This document shows positions 25,015 to 33,162 of a stretch of 64,000 nucleotides of DNA, one piece after another. The stretch spans positions 2,666,001-2,730,000 of the forward strand of contig NZ_CP049199.1 in NCBI RefSeq assembly GCF_011045195.1, in the 5' to 3' direction. Within the stretch, counting starts at the first letter, position 1; each line of letters starts with the position of its first letter. Source of the stretch: Caulobacter soli (GTDB lineage: Bacteria > Pseudomonadota > Alphaproteobacteria > Caulobacterales > Caulobacteraceae). The translations under genes and the position numbers were made by a program. The notes below the pieces were generated by a model that had not been told where the DNA came from, searched no databases, and was given only the letters and a program-made list of their open reading frames with translations.

Positions 25015-25422
25015 ATGACGACTTCCGAACCCGCTCCGACCTTCACGCTCGTCCACGAGCCAACCCGCGTGCGCGCTCTGTTCGAGGGCCATGACATCGC
25101 CGACAGCGACGACGTCATCGCGCTGCGCGAGGCCGGCCATCCGCCCGTCTACTACTTTCCGCGCAAGCACGTGTTCATGGTCTTCCTGAGCCAGACCGAC
25201 AAGGTCACGCACGATCCCGACAAGGGCGACGCGCGCTACTTCACGATCTATCGGGACCAGCACATCGTCGACAACGTCGCCTGGTCCTACGAAGCGCCCA
25301 ACGCACCCTTCGCCGCGATCGCGGACCGTGTCGCCTTCTCCCCGGCCCATGTCGAGTTTCAGGTCCACGGCCGTTCCGCCGCCGACACCGAAGCCGAGGA
25401 CCGGGACGTCGATATCGGCTGA
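25015..25422 (+). CDS. DUF427 domain protein
   Basis: A 135-residue protein. The DUF427 fold is indicated by RVRALFEGHDIADSDDVIALRE, PPVYYFPRKHVFM and the later TIYRDQHIVDNVAWSYEAP. Proteins of this family are small, cytoplasmic and biochemically uncharacterised. The body is intact and of normal length. It lies 77 bases before the Rrf2 regulator gene but is separated from it by that gene's own palindromic control site, so co-transcription is not assumed. Confidence 0.88.
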   Translation: MTTSEPAPTFTLVHEPTRVRALFEGHDIADSDDVIALREAGHPPVYYFPRKHVFMVFLSQTDKVTHDPDKGDARYFTIYRDQHIVDNVAWSYEAPNAPFAAIADRVAFSPAHVEFQVHGRSAADTEAEDRDVDIG

Positions 25423-25467
25423 GTCATGGCCTCTGTCGGGATCGCGACTTGCTCGGATCGAGGTGCG

Positions 25468-25479
25468 GCGTTATAACGC
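25468..25479. promoter_or_regulatory. Perfect palindrome GCGTTATAACGC before the Rrf2 gene
   Basis: A 12-bp perfect palindrome with an AT-rich centre, 20 bases before the regulator's ATG. It is the most likely self-regulatory operator for the Rrf2 protein. Confidence 0.5.
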
Positions 25480-25499
25480 GGACTCAAGACGGAGGCGTT

Positions 25500-26111
25500 A
25501 TGACGACCATCAGCGAATCCTCGAGGCGCGGTCCTCGCGCGGCCTCGCCGACCGCCGGTCAGAGCCTCTACGGCGCCGCCGCCGAATACGGCCTTCACTG
25601 CCTGACCTGGCTGGTCGGACGGGAAACACCCGCCAGCAGTCGCGATCTCGCCGAGCTTCAGGGCGCGCCCGCGTCGATGGTCGCCAAGATCCTGTCCAAG
25701 CTGGAAAAAGCCGGCATCGTCGCGTCGACCGGCGGCATCGGGGGCGGTTACCTGCTGGCTCGTCCGCCCGAGGCCATCACGGTGCTGGACGTCGTTGACG
25801 CGATCGACGGGCGCAGGTCGGTCTTCAACTGCAAGGACGTGCGCGAGAACTGCGTGCTGTTCAGCGGCGGCGTCCCCGCCTGGGCCAATCGCAGCGTCTG
25901 CGGCATCCACGCGGTCATGCTGCGCGCCGAAAAGAGCATGCGCGCCGAAATGGCGCGGACCAGCCTGCTCGCCATCGTCCAAGGCGTTCCCGCCCCATCC
26001 GAATTCGTCCCCGAAGTCAGCGGCTGGCTGGATGCTCGGGTGGCGACGCGAGAGCAAACACGGATCACGGCCGTCAGGGCCGGAGCGCGCAGGAGGTCTA
26101 CCGATGGCTGA
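25500..26111 (+). CDS. Rrf2-family (probable Fe-S) transcriptional regulator
   Basis: A 203-residue regulator. The winged helix (residues 20-90, SLYGAAAEYGLHCLTWLVG, LAELQGAPASMVAKILSKLEKAGIV, TGGIGGGYLLARP) is typical of IscR/NsrR/RirA. Three Cys residues follow in the order FNCKDVRENC and, 17 residues on, Cys in SVC, the pattern of Fe-S cluster ligands in this family, so it may sense NO, oxidants or iron. The reading frame overlaps the next gene by 8 bases with an ideal AGGAGG inside its end, so the two are coupled. Confidence 0.87.
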   Translation: MTTISESSRRGPRAASPTAGQSLYGAAAEYGLHCLTWLVGRETPASSRDLAELQGAPASMVAKILSKLEKAGIVASTGGIGGGYLLARPPEAITVLDVVDAIDGRRSVFNCKDVRENCVLFSGGVPAWANRSVCGIHAVMLRAEKSMRAEMARTSLLAIVQGVPAPSEFVPEVSGWLDARVATREQTRITAVRAGARRRSTDG

Positions 26112-26859
26112 ACTCATCTCGCTGACGGTCGGTCGCGGCGCGATCCCACTGTCCTCCAGCGGCGCGGCGCGAGGTTCGAGCAGCGCCGAACGCGGCCACG
26201 ACGCCTCAGGCGCGGAATCCCACATCATCGAGTCCGCGCCATTGGTCATCGTTGTCGACGACGACGAGGCGGTTCGCCTCTCGATCTGCGAACTGATGGA
26301 GTCGGTCGGGATCGACGCGGCGGGCTTCGGCTCGACCCGCGAACTGATGGAAGCCGACGTCCTGGATCGCCCCGGATGCATGATCCTGGACGTGCGGATG
26401 CCGGGTCTGAGCGGGCTGGATTTCCAGAGCCACCTGGCCAACCACGGCATCGTCACCTCGATAATCTTCCTGACCGGCCACGGCGACATCCCCATGACCG
26501 TGCAGGCGATGAAGGCGGGCGCGGTCGAGTTCCTGACCAAGCCGGCGCGGGACCAGACCCTGCTGGACGCTGTCAACCGGGCCATCGCCGCCGATCTGGC
26601 CAAGCGCGGCGACGCCCGCGCCGCGCGTCAGAACGCCGCCCTGTTCCAGACCCTGACGCCGCGGGAGCGCCAAGTGATGCGAGCCGTGGTGCAGGGCGCG
26701 CTCAACAAGCAGATCGCCTACGAGCTGGGCATCACCGAAGTGACCGTGAAGCTCCATCGCAGCAGCGTGATGAAGAAGATGCAGACCCCCTTCGTCACCC
26801 ACCTCGTGCGTGCGTGGCAATCCCTGCCCGACAACCTGCGCGACGAGATCCCCAGCTAG
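26104..26859 (+). CDS. FixJ/LuxR-type response regulator
   Basis: A 251-residue regulator with a 40-residue Ser/Ala-rich N-terminal extension, a receiver domain (VIVVDDDEAVR, phospho-acceptor Asp96 in MILDVRMPG, TGHGD, Lys in EFLTKPA) and a C-terminal LuxR helix-turn-helix (LTPRERQVMRAVVQGALNKQIAYELG, TEVTVKLHRSSVMKKM). MPGLSGL and TGHGDIPMTVQAMKAGAVEFLTKP are characteristic of FixJ. The start lies at AGGAGG plus 7 bases inside the Rrf2 gene. The likely kinase partner is the FixL-like protein two genes downstream. Confidence 0.92.
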   Translation: MAELISLTVGRGAIPLSSSGAARGSSSAERGHDASGAESHIIESAPLVIVVDDDEAVRLSICELMESVGIDAAGFGSTRELMEADVLDRPGCMILDVRMPGLSGLDFQSHLANHGIVTSIIFLTGHGDIPMTVQAMKAGAVEFLTKPARDQTLLDAVNRAIAADLAKRGDARAARQNAALFQTLTPRERQVMRAVVQGALNKQIAYELGITEVTVKLHRSSVMKKMQTPFVTHLVRAWQSLPDNLRDEIPS

Positions 26860-26942
26860 ACTTTCGTATAGCTAGAACCGGACGGGGAACAGGACAATGG
26901 ATAGGGCCAACGACCAAGTCCCGCCGCGTAAAGGCTTCCAAC

Positions 26943-27338
26943 TTGTCCCCAGCGCCTCTGTTCGCGATCATCGACGACGACGAGGCGTTGCGTCAGGCGT
27001 TGGCGGAGCTTCTGGAGGTCTTCGGCTACGACTGCCAGACCTTCGACGGCGCGGAGAGCTTCATGGCCGCGCACGGACCGGGGCGTTTCACGGCCGTGGT
27101 CACGGACCTCAATCTGATGGGCGAAAGCGGACTGGCGCTCCAACGGCGCTTGCGCCTCTCCGAGCCGACCCTGCCGGTGATCGTCATCTCGGCCCAGTCC
27201 GATACCGCCACCCGGGCCCGCGTCCTGGACTCCGGCGCGGTGGCCTATCTCACCAAGCCCATCAACGATCAGGTCCTGCTGAGGCACCTGGTCGCCGCCT
27301 TGAGCCGCTCCGACGCCCCGCCACCACCCGCCGACTGA
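26943..27338 (+). CDS. Single-domain response regulator
   Basis: A 131-residue receiver protein with acidic pocket IIDDDEALR, phospho-acceptor Asp55 (VVTDLNLMG) and Lys in YLTKPIN. It lacks an output domain, so it would act by phosphotransfer or by competing for the kinase. No ATG or GTG is available in frame; the only sensible start is TTG after an AAAGG sequence. An ATG at 26897 belongs to another frame. It lies between the FixJ-like regulator and the kinase. Confidence 0.82.
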   Translation: MSPAPLFAIIDDDEALRQALAELLEVFGYDCQTFDGAESFMAAHGPGRFTAVVTDLNLMGESGLALQRRLRLSEPTLPVIVISAQSDTATRARVLDSGAVAYLTKPINDQVLLRHLVAALSRSDAPPPPAD

Positions 27339-27390
27339 ACAGCGCCATCAAGCCGCTCGTGGCATGGCGAACGAGCCGCGAGAGGCGAGT

Positions 27391-29067
27391 ATGGAACTGA
27401 CCCACTATTCACCTGCCGGCTCCTCCAGCCTTCCTCGCGTCGGCGAGGATCCCTGCTGGCGGTTCAGCATCGCCGTCGCGCGACCGCTGCTCGCGGAGGC
27501 CGCCCTGGGCGCAACCGCCGATCCCGTCTGGCACCAGGACCGGCTGGAACGCGCCCTCGACGCGGTACGCGTGCTCGACGTCAATGACGCGGCAATCCGG
27601 CTGTTTGGCCTGGCCGGCGATCGCGAACGCCTGACGGCCCGTCCCATCGCCAGCCTATGGCCCGAGCAAGGCCGGGCCGCGCTGGCCGATCTGCTGTCGG
27701 CGCTCGCCGCCGGCGGTCCGCAGGCGACAGAGACCCGGGAAATCGGCGTGCTGGGCCCGTTGACCGACGTCGTCCTGACCGGTTGGCGCGCCGGTGACGC
27801 CCGATGCTCGGACACCGTCTTCGTCCGCATCAGCGGGACGGAGAATCCGTCGAGCACCGTGCTGGAGCTGATGGCCAGCCAGGACCGCTATCACAACATG
27901 ATCTCGGCCTTGCCCCTGCCGCTGCTGCAGGTGGATGCGCGGCCTGCCGGGCGCATCTTCGATCGCCTGCGGGCCAACGGGATCACCGATATCGACGCCT
28001 ATCTGCGCGAACACCCGGAACTGGTCGAGATCGCCTGCGACATCGTCCTGGTGACCGACGCCAACAAGGAGGCCGTGGCGCTGCTGGGCGCGCGCGATCG
28101 GTCCCAACTGATCGGCCCCGTCGCCTATGTCTTCACCGGCACGCCCGGTTCGGGACGCCGCGTGACGATCGCGCACTTCCTGGGGCTGCGGAACTATGTC
28201 GAGGCGTTCAAGATCAAGAGCTTCGACGGCCGCCTGCTCGACGTGACGTTGATGATGACCTTCCCGGTGGCGGGCGAACGGCTGGACACCACCCTGATCA
28301 TGATGGTCGACAACACCGCGCGCCTGGGGGCCGAAGCCCGGCTGCGGCAGGTCGAGACCGACTTCCGCCACGCCGCGCGCCTGTCGACCCTTGGCGAGCT
28401 GACCGCGTCGATCGCCCACGAGGTCAAGCAGCCCCTGTCGGCCATCCTGACCAATTCCGAAACCAGCCAACGCTGGCTGGATCGCGACGAGCCCAACCTG
28501 CCCAAGGTACGGCAGCTGACCGAACGCATCAGCGCCAGCGCCCGGCGGGCCAGCGACATCATCGAGCGTATCCAGGACATGGCCGGCAAGCGCGAGCCCG
28601 TACGCACCCGGCTCGATTTCAACGAGGTCGTTCGCCAAGCCCTGGTCTTCATTCGTCACGAGAGCGATGACAAATCGGTCAAGGTCGCCTTGGCGTTCGG
28701 CGGGGGCTTGCCCCCCATCCTGGGCGACCGGGTTCAGCTACAGCAGGTGGTCGTCAACCTGCTGGTCAATAGCATCCAGGCGATGCGGTTGACCGATCGC
28801 GACCAACGCGACATCACGCTGGCCACCGATGTGGACGACGCCGGCCGAGCGAGACTTACCGTGCGCGACAGTGGCCCCGGAATCCCGCCGGACGATCTGG
28901 AGCGTGTCTTCGAAGGCTTCTTCAGCACCAAGGAAGACGGCATGGGCATCGGCCTGGCTATCTGCCAGTCGATCATCGCCGCCCACGGCGGAACAATCAC
29001 GGCGGCCAACCATCCCGAAGGCGGCGCGGTGTTCAGCGTTGTCATCCCGGCCGCGGCTCAGACCTGA
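27391..29067 (+). CDS. FixL-like PAS sensor histidine kinase
   Basis: A 558-residue soluble kinase. The N-terminal part contains two PAS-like segments (about residues 15-150, with VRVLDVNDAAIRLFGL, and about 165-325). The dimerisation helix is of the FixL/DctB type: LSTLGELTASIAHEVKQPLSAI with His343. The HATPase domain follows (VVVNLLVNSIQAM, VRDSGPGIPPDDLERVFEGFFSTKEDGMGIGLAICQSI). There is no membrane segment and no obvious haem His, so the signal is unknown. The start is uncertain between 27364 and 27391; the second has the better ribosome binding site. Confidence 0.9.
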   Translation: MELTHYSPAGSSSLPRVGEDPCWRFSIAVARPLLAEAALGATADPVWHQDRLERALDAVRVLDVNDAAIRLFGLAGDRERLTARPIASLWPEQGRAALADLLSALAAGGPQATETREIGVLGPLTDVVLTGWRAGDARCSDTVFVRISGTENPSSTVLELMASQDRYHNMISALPLPLLQVDARPAGRIFDRLRANGITDIDAYLREHPELVEIACDIVLVTDANKEAVALLGARDRSQLIGPVAYVFTGTPGSGRRVTIAHFLGLRNYVEAFKIKSFDGRLLDVTLMMTFPVAGERLDTTLIMMVDNTARLGAEARLRQVETDFRHAARLSTLGELTASIAHEVKQPLSAILTNSETSQRWLDRDEPNLPKVRQLTERISASARRASDIIERIQDMAGKREPVRTRLDFNEVVRQALVFIRHESDDKSVKVALAFGGGLPPILGDRVQLQQVVVNLLVNSIQAMRLTDRDQRDITLATDVDDAGRARLTVRDSGPGIPPDDLERVFEGFFSTKEDGMGIGLAICQSIIAAHGGTITAANHPEGGAVFSVVIPAAAQT

Positions 29068-29073
29068 AATCGA

Positions 29074-29090
29074 CCTGTACGTCGGTATGG
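29074..29090 (+). promoter_or_regulatory. Shared regulatory motif, copy before GST gene
   Basis: CCTGTACGTCGGTATGG lies 91 bases before the GST start. It matches 14 of 17 bases with CCTATACGGCGGTATAG, which lies 92 bases before the first SDR-like gene. Confidence 0.45.
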
Positions 29091-29181
29091 GTCGCCCTGT
29101 TCCTTCGCTCCAATCACGCCCACCCGAACCCCCGACGTAACCTCGTCTCTCAAACCAACGCTTCGCGGGAGACCTGTCCTC

Positions 29182-29772
29182 ATGAAACTCTACTACGCCA
29201 TCGGCGCCTGCAGCCTCGCCGACCGGATCGCCTTGGCCGAGGCCGGCATTCCCTGCGACTTCGAACGGGTCGATCTGCACGCCCGGATCACCGAGACCGG
29301 GGCGGATTACGCCGCCATCAATCCCAAGGGCTATGTGCCCACCGTGGTGCTCGACGGCGGCGACATGATCACCGAGAACATCGCCATCCTTTCCTGGATC
29401 GCCGAGCAGTCGCCGAAGCTGCGCCCCGAAGGCCCGCTGGGCTGGTTTCGACTGCTGGAAGCCCTGGCCTACATCTCCACCGAGGTGCACAAGAGCTTCC
29501 ATACCTTCTTCATTCCGGACGTCACCGAGGCGGAGAAGGAGAAGGCTCGCGCCCTAGCCACGCTGCGCCTGGACTATCTCGCCGCCAGCCTGAAGGACGA
29601 CTACCTGCTGGGCTCCAAGCTCACCGTGGCCGATCCCTACCTGTTCGTGATCATGACCTGGGCCAAGCCCAACGGCGTGATCCTGTCTCCGCCACTGACC
29701 GCCTATTTCGAGCGCATGAAGGCCCGCCCCGCCGTCGCGGCGGCCCTGGCCAGCGAGGGCCTTCAGGTCTAG
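29182..29772 (+). CDS. Glutathione S-transferase
   Basis: A 196-residue cytosolic GST. The N-terminal thioredoxin fold has the beta-class start MKLYYAIGACSLADRIALAEAG with Cys10, NPKGYVPTVVLDGG (cis-Pro) and MITENIAIL, followed by the helical C-terminal domain ending LASEGLQV. Proteobacterial beta-class GSTs conjugate or reduce electrophiles and bind glutathione through the active-site Cys. It opens a run of redox genes to 35.4 kb. Confidence 0.9.
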   Translation: MKLYYAIGACSLADRIALAEAGIPCDFERVDLHARITETGADYAAINPKGYVPTVVLDGGDMITENIAILSWIAEQSPKLRPEGPLGWFRLLEALAYISTEVHKSFHTFFIPDVTEAEKEKARALATLRLDYLAASLKDDYLLGSKLTVADPYLFVIMTWAKPNGVILSPPLTAYFERMKARPAVAAALASEGLQV

Positions 29773-29813
29773 CCGCGTTTCCGGCCGGGTCGCACCGCCG
29801 CGCCCGGCCGACA

Positions 29814-29830
29814 CCTATACGGCGGTATAG
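29814..29830 (+). promoter_or_regulatory. Shared regulatory motif, copy before SDR-like pair
   Basis: CCTATACGGCGGTATAG contains a perfect dyad (CTATAC, 4 bases, GTATAG). It lies 92 bases before the SDR-like gene start and has the T-rich/A-rich arm layout of a LysR- or AraC-type site. Confidence 0.5.
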
Positions 29831-29922
29831 CCTCCCCTCGCCCTTTCACCCAATCGACCCCATCCCGCCCCGAGTCCTAGCCTTTCCGTCATGGCCGACC
29901 GGCCTTGATGGAGGGATCCGAG

Positions 29923-30708
29923 ATGAAGATCGTGGTGGTTGGCGGCAGCGGGCGGATCGGAGAGAAGCTCGTCTACAATCTTCGTCAGGAAGACTACCGC
30001 GTCCTGGAGGCTTCGCCCTCGTTCGGTGTGAACACCATCACCCGCGAGGGCCTGGATCAGGCTCTGACCGGCGCCGAGGTGGTGGTCGACGTCACCCAGT
30101 CGCCGTCGCTCGACGGCGCGGCGGCGCGGGCGTTCTTCGAGACCTCGGGCCGCAATCTGCTGGCCGCGGCCAAGGCGGCGGGCGTCCGACGCCACGTCGC
30201 TCTGTCGATCGTCGGAACCGATCGCCTGCAGGCCAGCGGCTACTTCCAGGCCAAGAAGATCCAGGAGGACCTGATCAAGGACTCCGGCCTGCCCTACAGC
30301 ATCCTGCGCTCGACCCAATTCTTCGAATTCATCAGCGGCGTGGTGCAGGACGGATCGGCCCGCGACGTGGTCATCTCGCCCGCCCGCGTGCAGCCGATCG
30401 CCGGCGAGGACGTGGCCGAAACCCTGGCCGATCTTGCGCTGAGCGCCGCTCTGAACGGTACAGTCGAGGTCGCCGGCCCGGAACGCTTCCGGCTCGACGA
30501 ACTGGCCACCGAGGTTCTGACCGCCCTGGAGGATCCCCGCCGCGTCTTGCCCGACCCTGACGCGCCCTATTTCGGCGCGCGGCTGAACGACGAGTCCCTG
30601 CTGCCGGGCCCCACGCCGCGCATCGCCTCGACCCGCTTCCACGATTGGCTGAGCGCCAGCCTGCAAGGCTCGCCGATCGCTCCCAAGTCCACGCGCAGGC
30701 AGGGGTGA
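29923..30708 (+). CDS. NAD(P)-binding atypical SDR (NmrA-like), paralog 1
   Basis: A 261-residue Rossmann protein beginning MKIVVVGGSGRIGEKLV (glycine-rich loop GGSGRIG). Features shared with two neighbours are GVRRHVALSIVGTDRLQASGYFQAK, PYSILRSTQFFEF and IAGEDVAETLAD. It belongs to the extended/atypical SDR group that includes NmrA and NAD(P)H:quinone-sensing proteins; the substrate is unknown. A clear GGAGGG lies 7 bases before the chosen ATG; a second ATG 15 bases upstream is less well placed. It is 5 bases from paralog 2. Confidence 0.85.
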   Translation: MKIVVVGGSGRIGEKLVYNLRQEDYRVLEASPSFGVNTITREGLDQALTGAEVVVDVTQSPSLDGAAARAFFETSGRNLLAAAKAAGVRRHVALSIVGTDRLQASGYFQAKKIQEDLIKDSGLPYSILRSTQFFEFISGVVQDGSARDVVISPARVQPIAGEDVAETLADLALSAALNGTVEVAGPERFRLDELATEVLTALEDPRRVLPDPDAPYFGARLNDESLLPGPTPRIASTRFHDWLSASLQGSPIAPKSTRRQG

Positions 30709-30713
30709 ACGCC

Positions 30714-31472
30714 ATGAAGATCGTAGTCGCAGGCGGAACCGGCGTCGTCGGTTCCAAGCTCGTCGATATCCTCCGCCGCCGAGGCCACGAAGTCCGGATC
30801 GCGTCCCGAGCGGCTGGGGTGGATGTCCTGACCCGGCAAGGGCTGGACGACGTCATGGTCGGCGCCGAAGCGGTGGTCGACGTCCTCAACGCGCCGTCGT
30901 TCGACGACGAAACGGCCATGAGGTTCTTCGAAACCTCAAGCCGCAATATCCTTGAAGCGGCCGCCGCCGAGGGCGTGCGCCACTATCTGGCGCTGTCGAT
31001 CGTCGGCTGCGAACGCCTGCAAGCCAGCGGCTATTTCCGAGCCAAGCTGGCCCAGGAGAAGTTGGTCCAGGCCGGCGGCGTGCCCTATTCCATCCTGCGC
31101 TCGACGCAGTTCTTCGAGTTCCTGGACGCGGTCGTGGACGACAGCCTGGACGGCGACGCGGTGCGGCTGGCCCCGGCCCGGGTGCAGTTCATCGCCGCCG
31201 AGGACGTCGCCGCCGCCCTGGCCGATATCGTCGAGCGCGCCCCGGCCAACAACACGATCGAAGTGGCGGGTCCCGACCTGTTTCGCCTCGACGACCTGGT
31301 CCGCCGCTTCCTGGCTGCTCGGCGGGATCAGCGCCCTGTCGTCGCCGATCCGGCCGCGCTCTATTTCGGCGCGACACTCAACGACGAGACCCTGATCTCG
31401 GGCGCCGTCCCGCGCTTCGGCCACACCGAGTTCGATCTGTGGCTCCGGCGCGCGGGCAAGACCGCCGCCTGA
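30714..31472 (+). CDS. NAD(P)-binding atypical SDR (NmrA-like), paralog 2
   Basis: A 252-residue protein beginning MKIVVAGGTGVVGSKLVDIL. It is clearly homologous along its length to paralog 1 (GVRHYLALSIVGCERLQASGYFRAK, VPYSILRSTQFFEF, AAEDVAAALAD, VAGPDLFRLDDL). The gap to paralog 1 is 5 bases, so both are in one operon. The short length and the lack of a YxxxK pair point to an atypical SDR that may bind NAD(P)H as a sensor or reduce quinone-like compounds. A strong hairpin follows. Confidence 0.85.
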   Translation: MKIVVAGGTGVVGSKLVDILRRRGHEVRIASRAAGVDVLTRQGLDDVMVGAEAVVDVLNAPSFDDETAMRFFETSSRNILEAAAAEGVRHYLALSIVGCERLQASGYFRAKLAQEKLVQAGGVPYSILRSTQFFEFLDAVVDDSLDGDAVRLAPARVQFIAAEDVAAALADIVERAPANNTIEVAGPDLFRLDDLVRRFLAARRDQRPVVADPAALYFGATLNDETLISGAVPRFGHTEFDLWLRRAGKTAA

Positions 31473-31482
31473 GCTCCAACGT

Positions 31483-31516
31483 TTCGCGCGCCCCCGGAAT
31501 ACCGAGGGCGCGCGAA
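31483..31516. terminator. Strong bidirectional hairpin
   Basis: A perfect 11-bp repeat TTCGCGCGCCC / GGGCGCGCGAA with a 12-base inner part lies between the convergent stops of SDR paralog 2 and the Rieske-flavoprotein gene. Confidence 0.7.
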
Positions 31517-31533
31517 GCCATTGAAGTCCCGCC

Positions 31534-33057
31534 TCAACCTGCGACGAAGGCCTGGGCCGCCTTCAGCGAGGCCAGATCGCGATTGACCGTCGCGACCGCC
31601 ACCACGCGGCCGTCCTTCAGATAGGCCACCTCGGCGTCCCGATCGATGACAGAGCCGGTCACCTCGATGGCGTGCCAATCCTCGGCGTGACCGACATAGC
31701 GGATCGTCAGGTCGTAGTGGGCGCTCCAGAAATACGGCGGCTCGCCGGCGGTCTCCAGGCCGAGCATGGCGGCGGCGGCGGCCTGTCCCTGGCGCTCGGC
31801 GACGACCCAATGCTCGACGCGGATCGGCGGCCCGCCCACCGGGCTGGGATAGCGGGCGATATCTCCGGCCGCGAAGACATGCGGATCGCTGGTGCGCATG
31901 GCGGCGTCGACCATGACTCCGCGATCCATCGCCAGACCCGCGGCCTGAGCCAGTTCCAGCCGCGGCTTGACTCCGACGCCAAGCACGACGAGATCAGTCT
32001 CGACCACCGAGCCGTCATCCAGCGTAAGACGCTCGCCGTCGAAGCTGTCGACCTTGCGGCCCAGGTGGAAGCGAACGCCGTGCTGGTCATGCGCCGCCTT
32101 GATCAGGCCACCCAGCTCGGCGCCGAGCTTGCTTTCCAGCGGCGTGGCGTCGGGGCCGATGACATGGACCTCCAAGCCGCGCAGGCGCAACGACGCCGCG
32201 GCTTCCAGGCCGATGAAGCTGGAGCCGACCACGGCGACACGAGCGGCCGATTTCGACGCCGTGATCAGCCGGTCACCGTCGGCCAGGCTGCGCAGCAGGT
32301 GAACATTGTCGTGGTCGAAGCCCGGCGGCCGGTTCGGCTCCGCGCCCGTGGCCAGCAGCAGCGCCTCGTAGGCCAGGGTTTCGCCGCCCTGCAGCGTCAC
32401 GACGCGGGCGGTCGTGTCGATCGCCTGGACCCATGTGTTCGTGCGCAGGATGATGTCGTGCTCCCGATAGAAGTCCTCGCCCTTCAGCGGCATCCAGGAC
32501 GGGTCGGCGTCGCCTGAGAGGTAGTCCTTCGAGACGTTCGGTCGGTCGTAGGGCGCGTCCCGGTCGGCGCTGAGCATTGTCAGGGCGCCGGTGAAGCCGA
32601 GATCCCGCAAGCGCTGGGCGGCCGCGAAGCTCGCCGCCCCACCACCGACGATGACGATGGATTTGGGATCGTTCGACGCGTCGCGATCCGGCGCCAGACT
32701 TTCGCCTCCGGCGGGCAGTTTCTCGCGGACGAAGACGCGGTCGCCCTCCGCCTCGACCTTCCAACGGTTCAGCGGCGCCAAGGCCGGCGCCTTCAGGGCC
32801 AGGCCCGTGCGCAGGTCGAAGCAGGCGTGATGCAAAGGACAGTTGATGGTGTGGCCCGTCCGCAGGCCGTCATGCAGCGCGCCGCTGTAGTGGGTGCAAG
32901 CCCCATCCAGGGCGACGATCGCGCCGTCCACTCGGGCCAGGATCACGGGATCCTCGCCGACCAGCCCCGCGAACACACCGTCGATGGGGATCTCGTCGAC
33001 CGCCACGCCCTGGGTCAGGTCGGGGCGAGCCGACGCTTCGGGGTTCGAGCTGGTCAT
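31534..33057 (-). CDS. Rieske-domain-fused FAD/NAD(P)H reductase (AIFM3-like)
   Basis: A 507-residue fusion. The N-terminal Rieske [2Fe-2S] domain (about residues 15-112) has C-T-H, 16 residues, C-P-L-H. After a short linker comes a pyridine-nucleotide-disulfide-type reductase: VIVGGGAASFAA (FAD), LLLATGAEPNRP, VAVVGSSFIGLEAAASL (NAD), and VFAAGDIARY, ending with a reductase C-terminal domain. The architecture matches AIF-like/ferredoxin reductases (human AIFM3 type) and nitrite-reductase-like flavoproteins. It transfers electrons from NAD(P)H, perhaps to a ferredoxin or a quinone. It sits alone on the minus strand between SDR-like paralogs. Confidence 0.9.
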   Translation of the reverse strand: MTSSNPEASARPDLTQGVAVDEIPIDGVFAGLVGEDPVILARVDGAIVALDGACTHYSGALHDGLRTGHTINCPLHHACFDLRTGLALKAPALAPLNRWKVEAEGDRVFVREKLPAGGESLAPDRDASNDPKSIVIVGGGAASFAAAQRLRDLGFTGALTMLSADRDAPYDRPNVSKDYLSGDADPSWMPLKGEDFYREHDIILRTNTWVQAIDTTARVVTLQGGETLAYEALLLATGAEPNRPPGFDHDNVHLLRSLADGDRLITASKSAARVAVVGSSFIGLEAAASLRLRGLEVHVIGPDATPLESKLGAELGGLIKAAHDQHGVRFHLGRKVDSFDGERLTLDDGSVVETDLVVLGVGVKPRLELAQAAGLAMDRGVMVDAAMRTSDPHVFAAGDIARYPSPVGGPPIRVEHWVVAERQGQAAAAAMLGLETAGEPPYFWSAHYDLTIRYVGHAEDWHAIEVTGSVIDRDAEVAYLKDGRVVAVATVNRDLASLKAAQAFVAG

Positions 33058-33162
33058 GGCGTCATCCTGTAAGCGCGCGGGCGCCGGGTCGTGAAACAGA
33101 CCTCGTCCGCAAAGAGTTGCGCCCAGCCGCGATGGGGAGCAAGGCGGCTGGGCGTCGGTCGA

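Noticed and set aside
26897..27400. ATG-started open frame over the single-domain receiver gene
   Set aside because: It is in a different frame; only the frame starting at TTG 26943 encodes an intact receiver domain.
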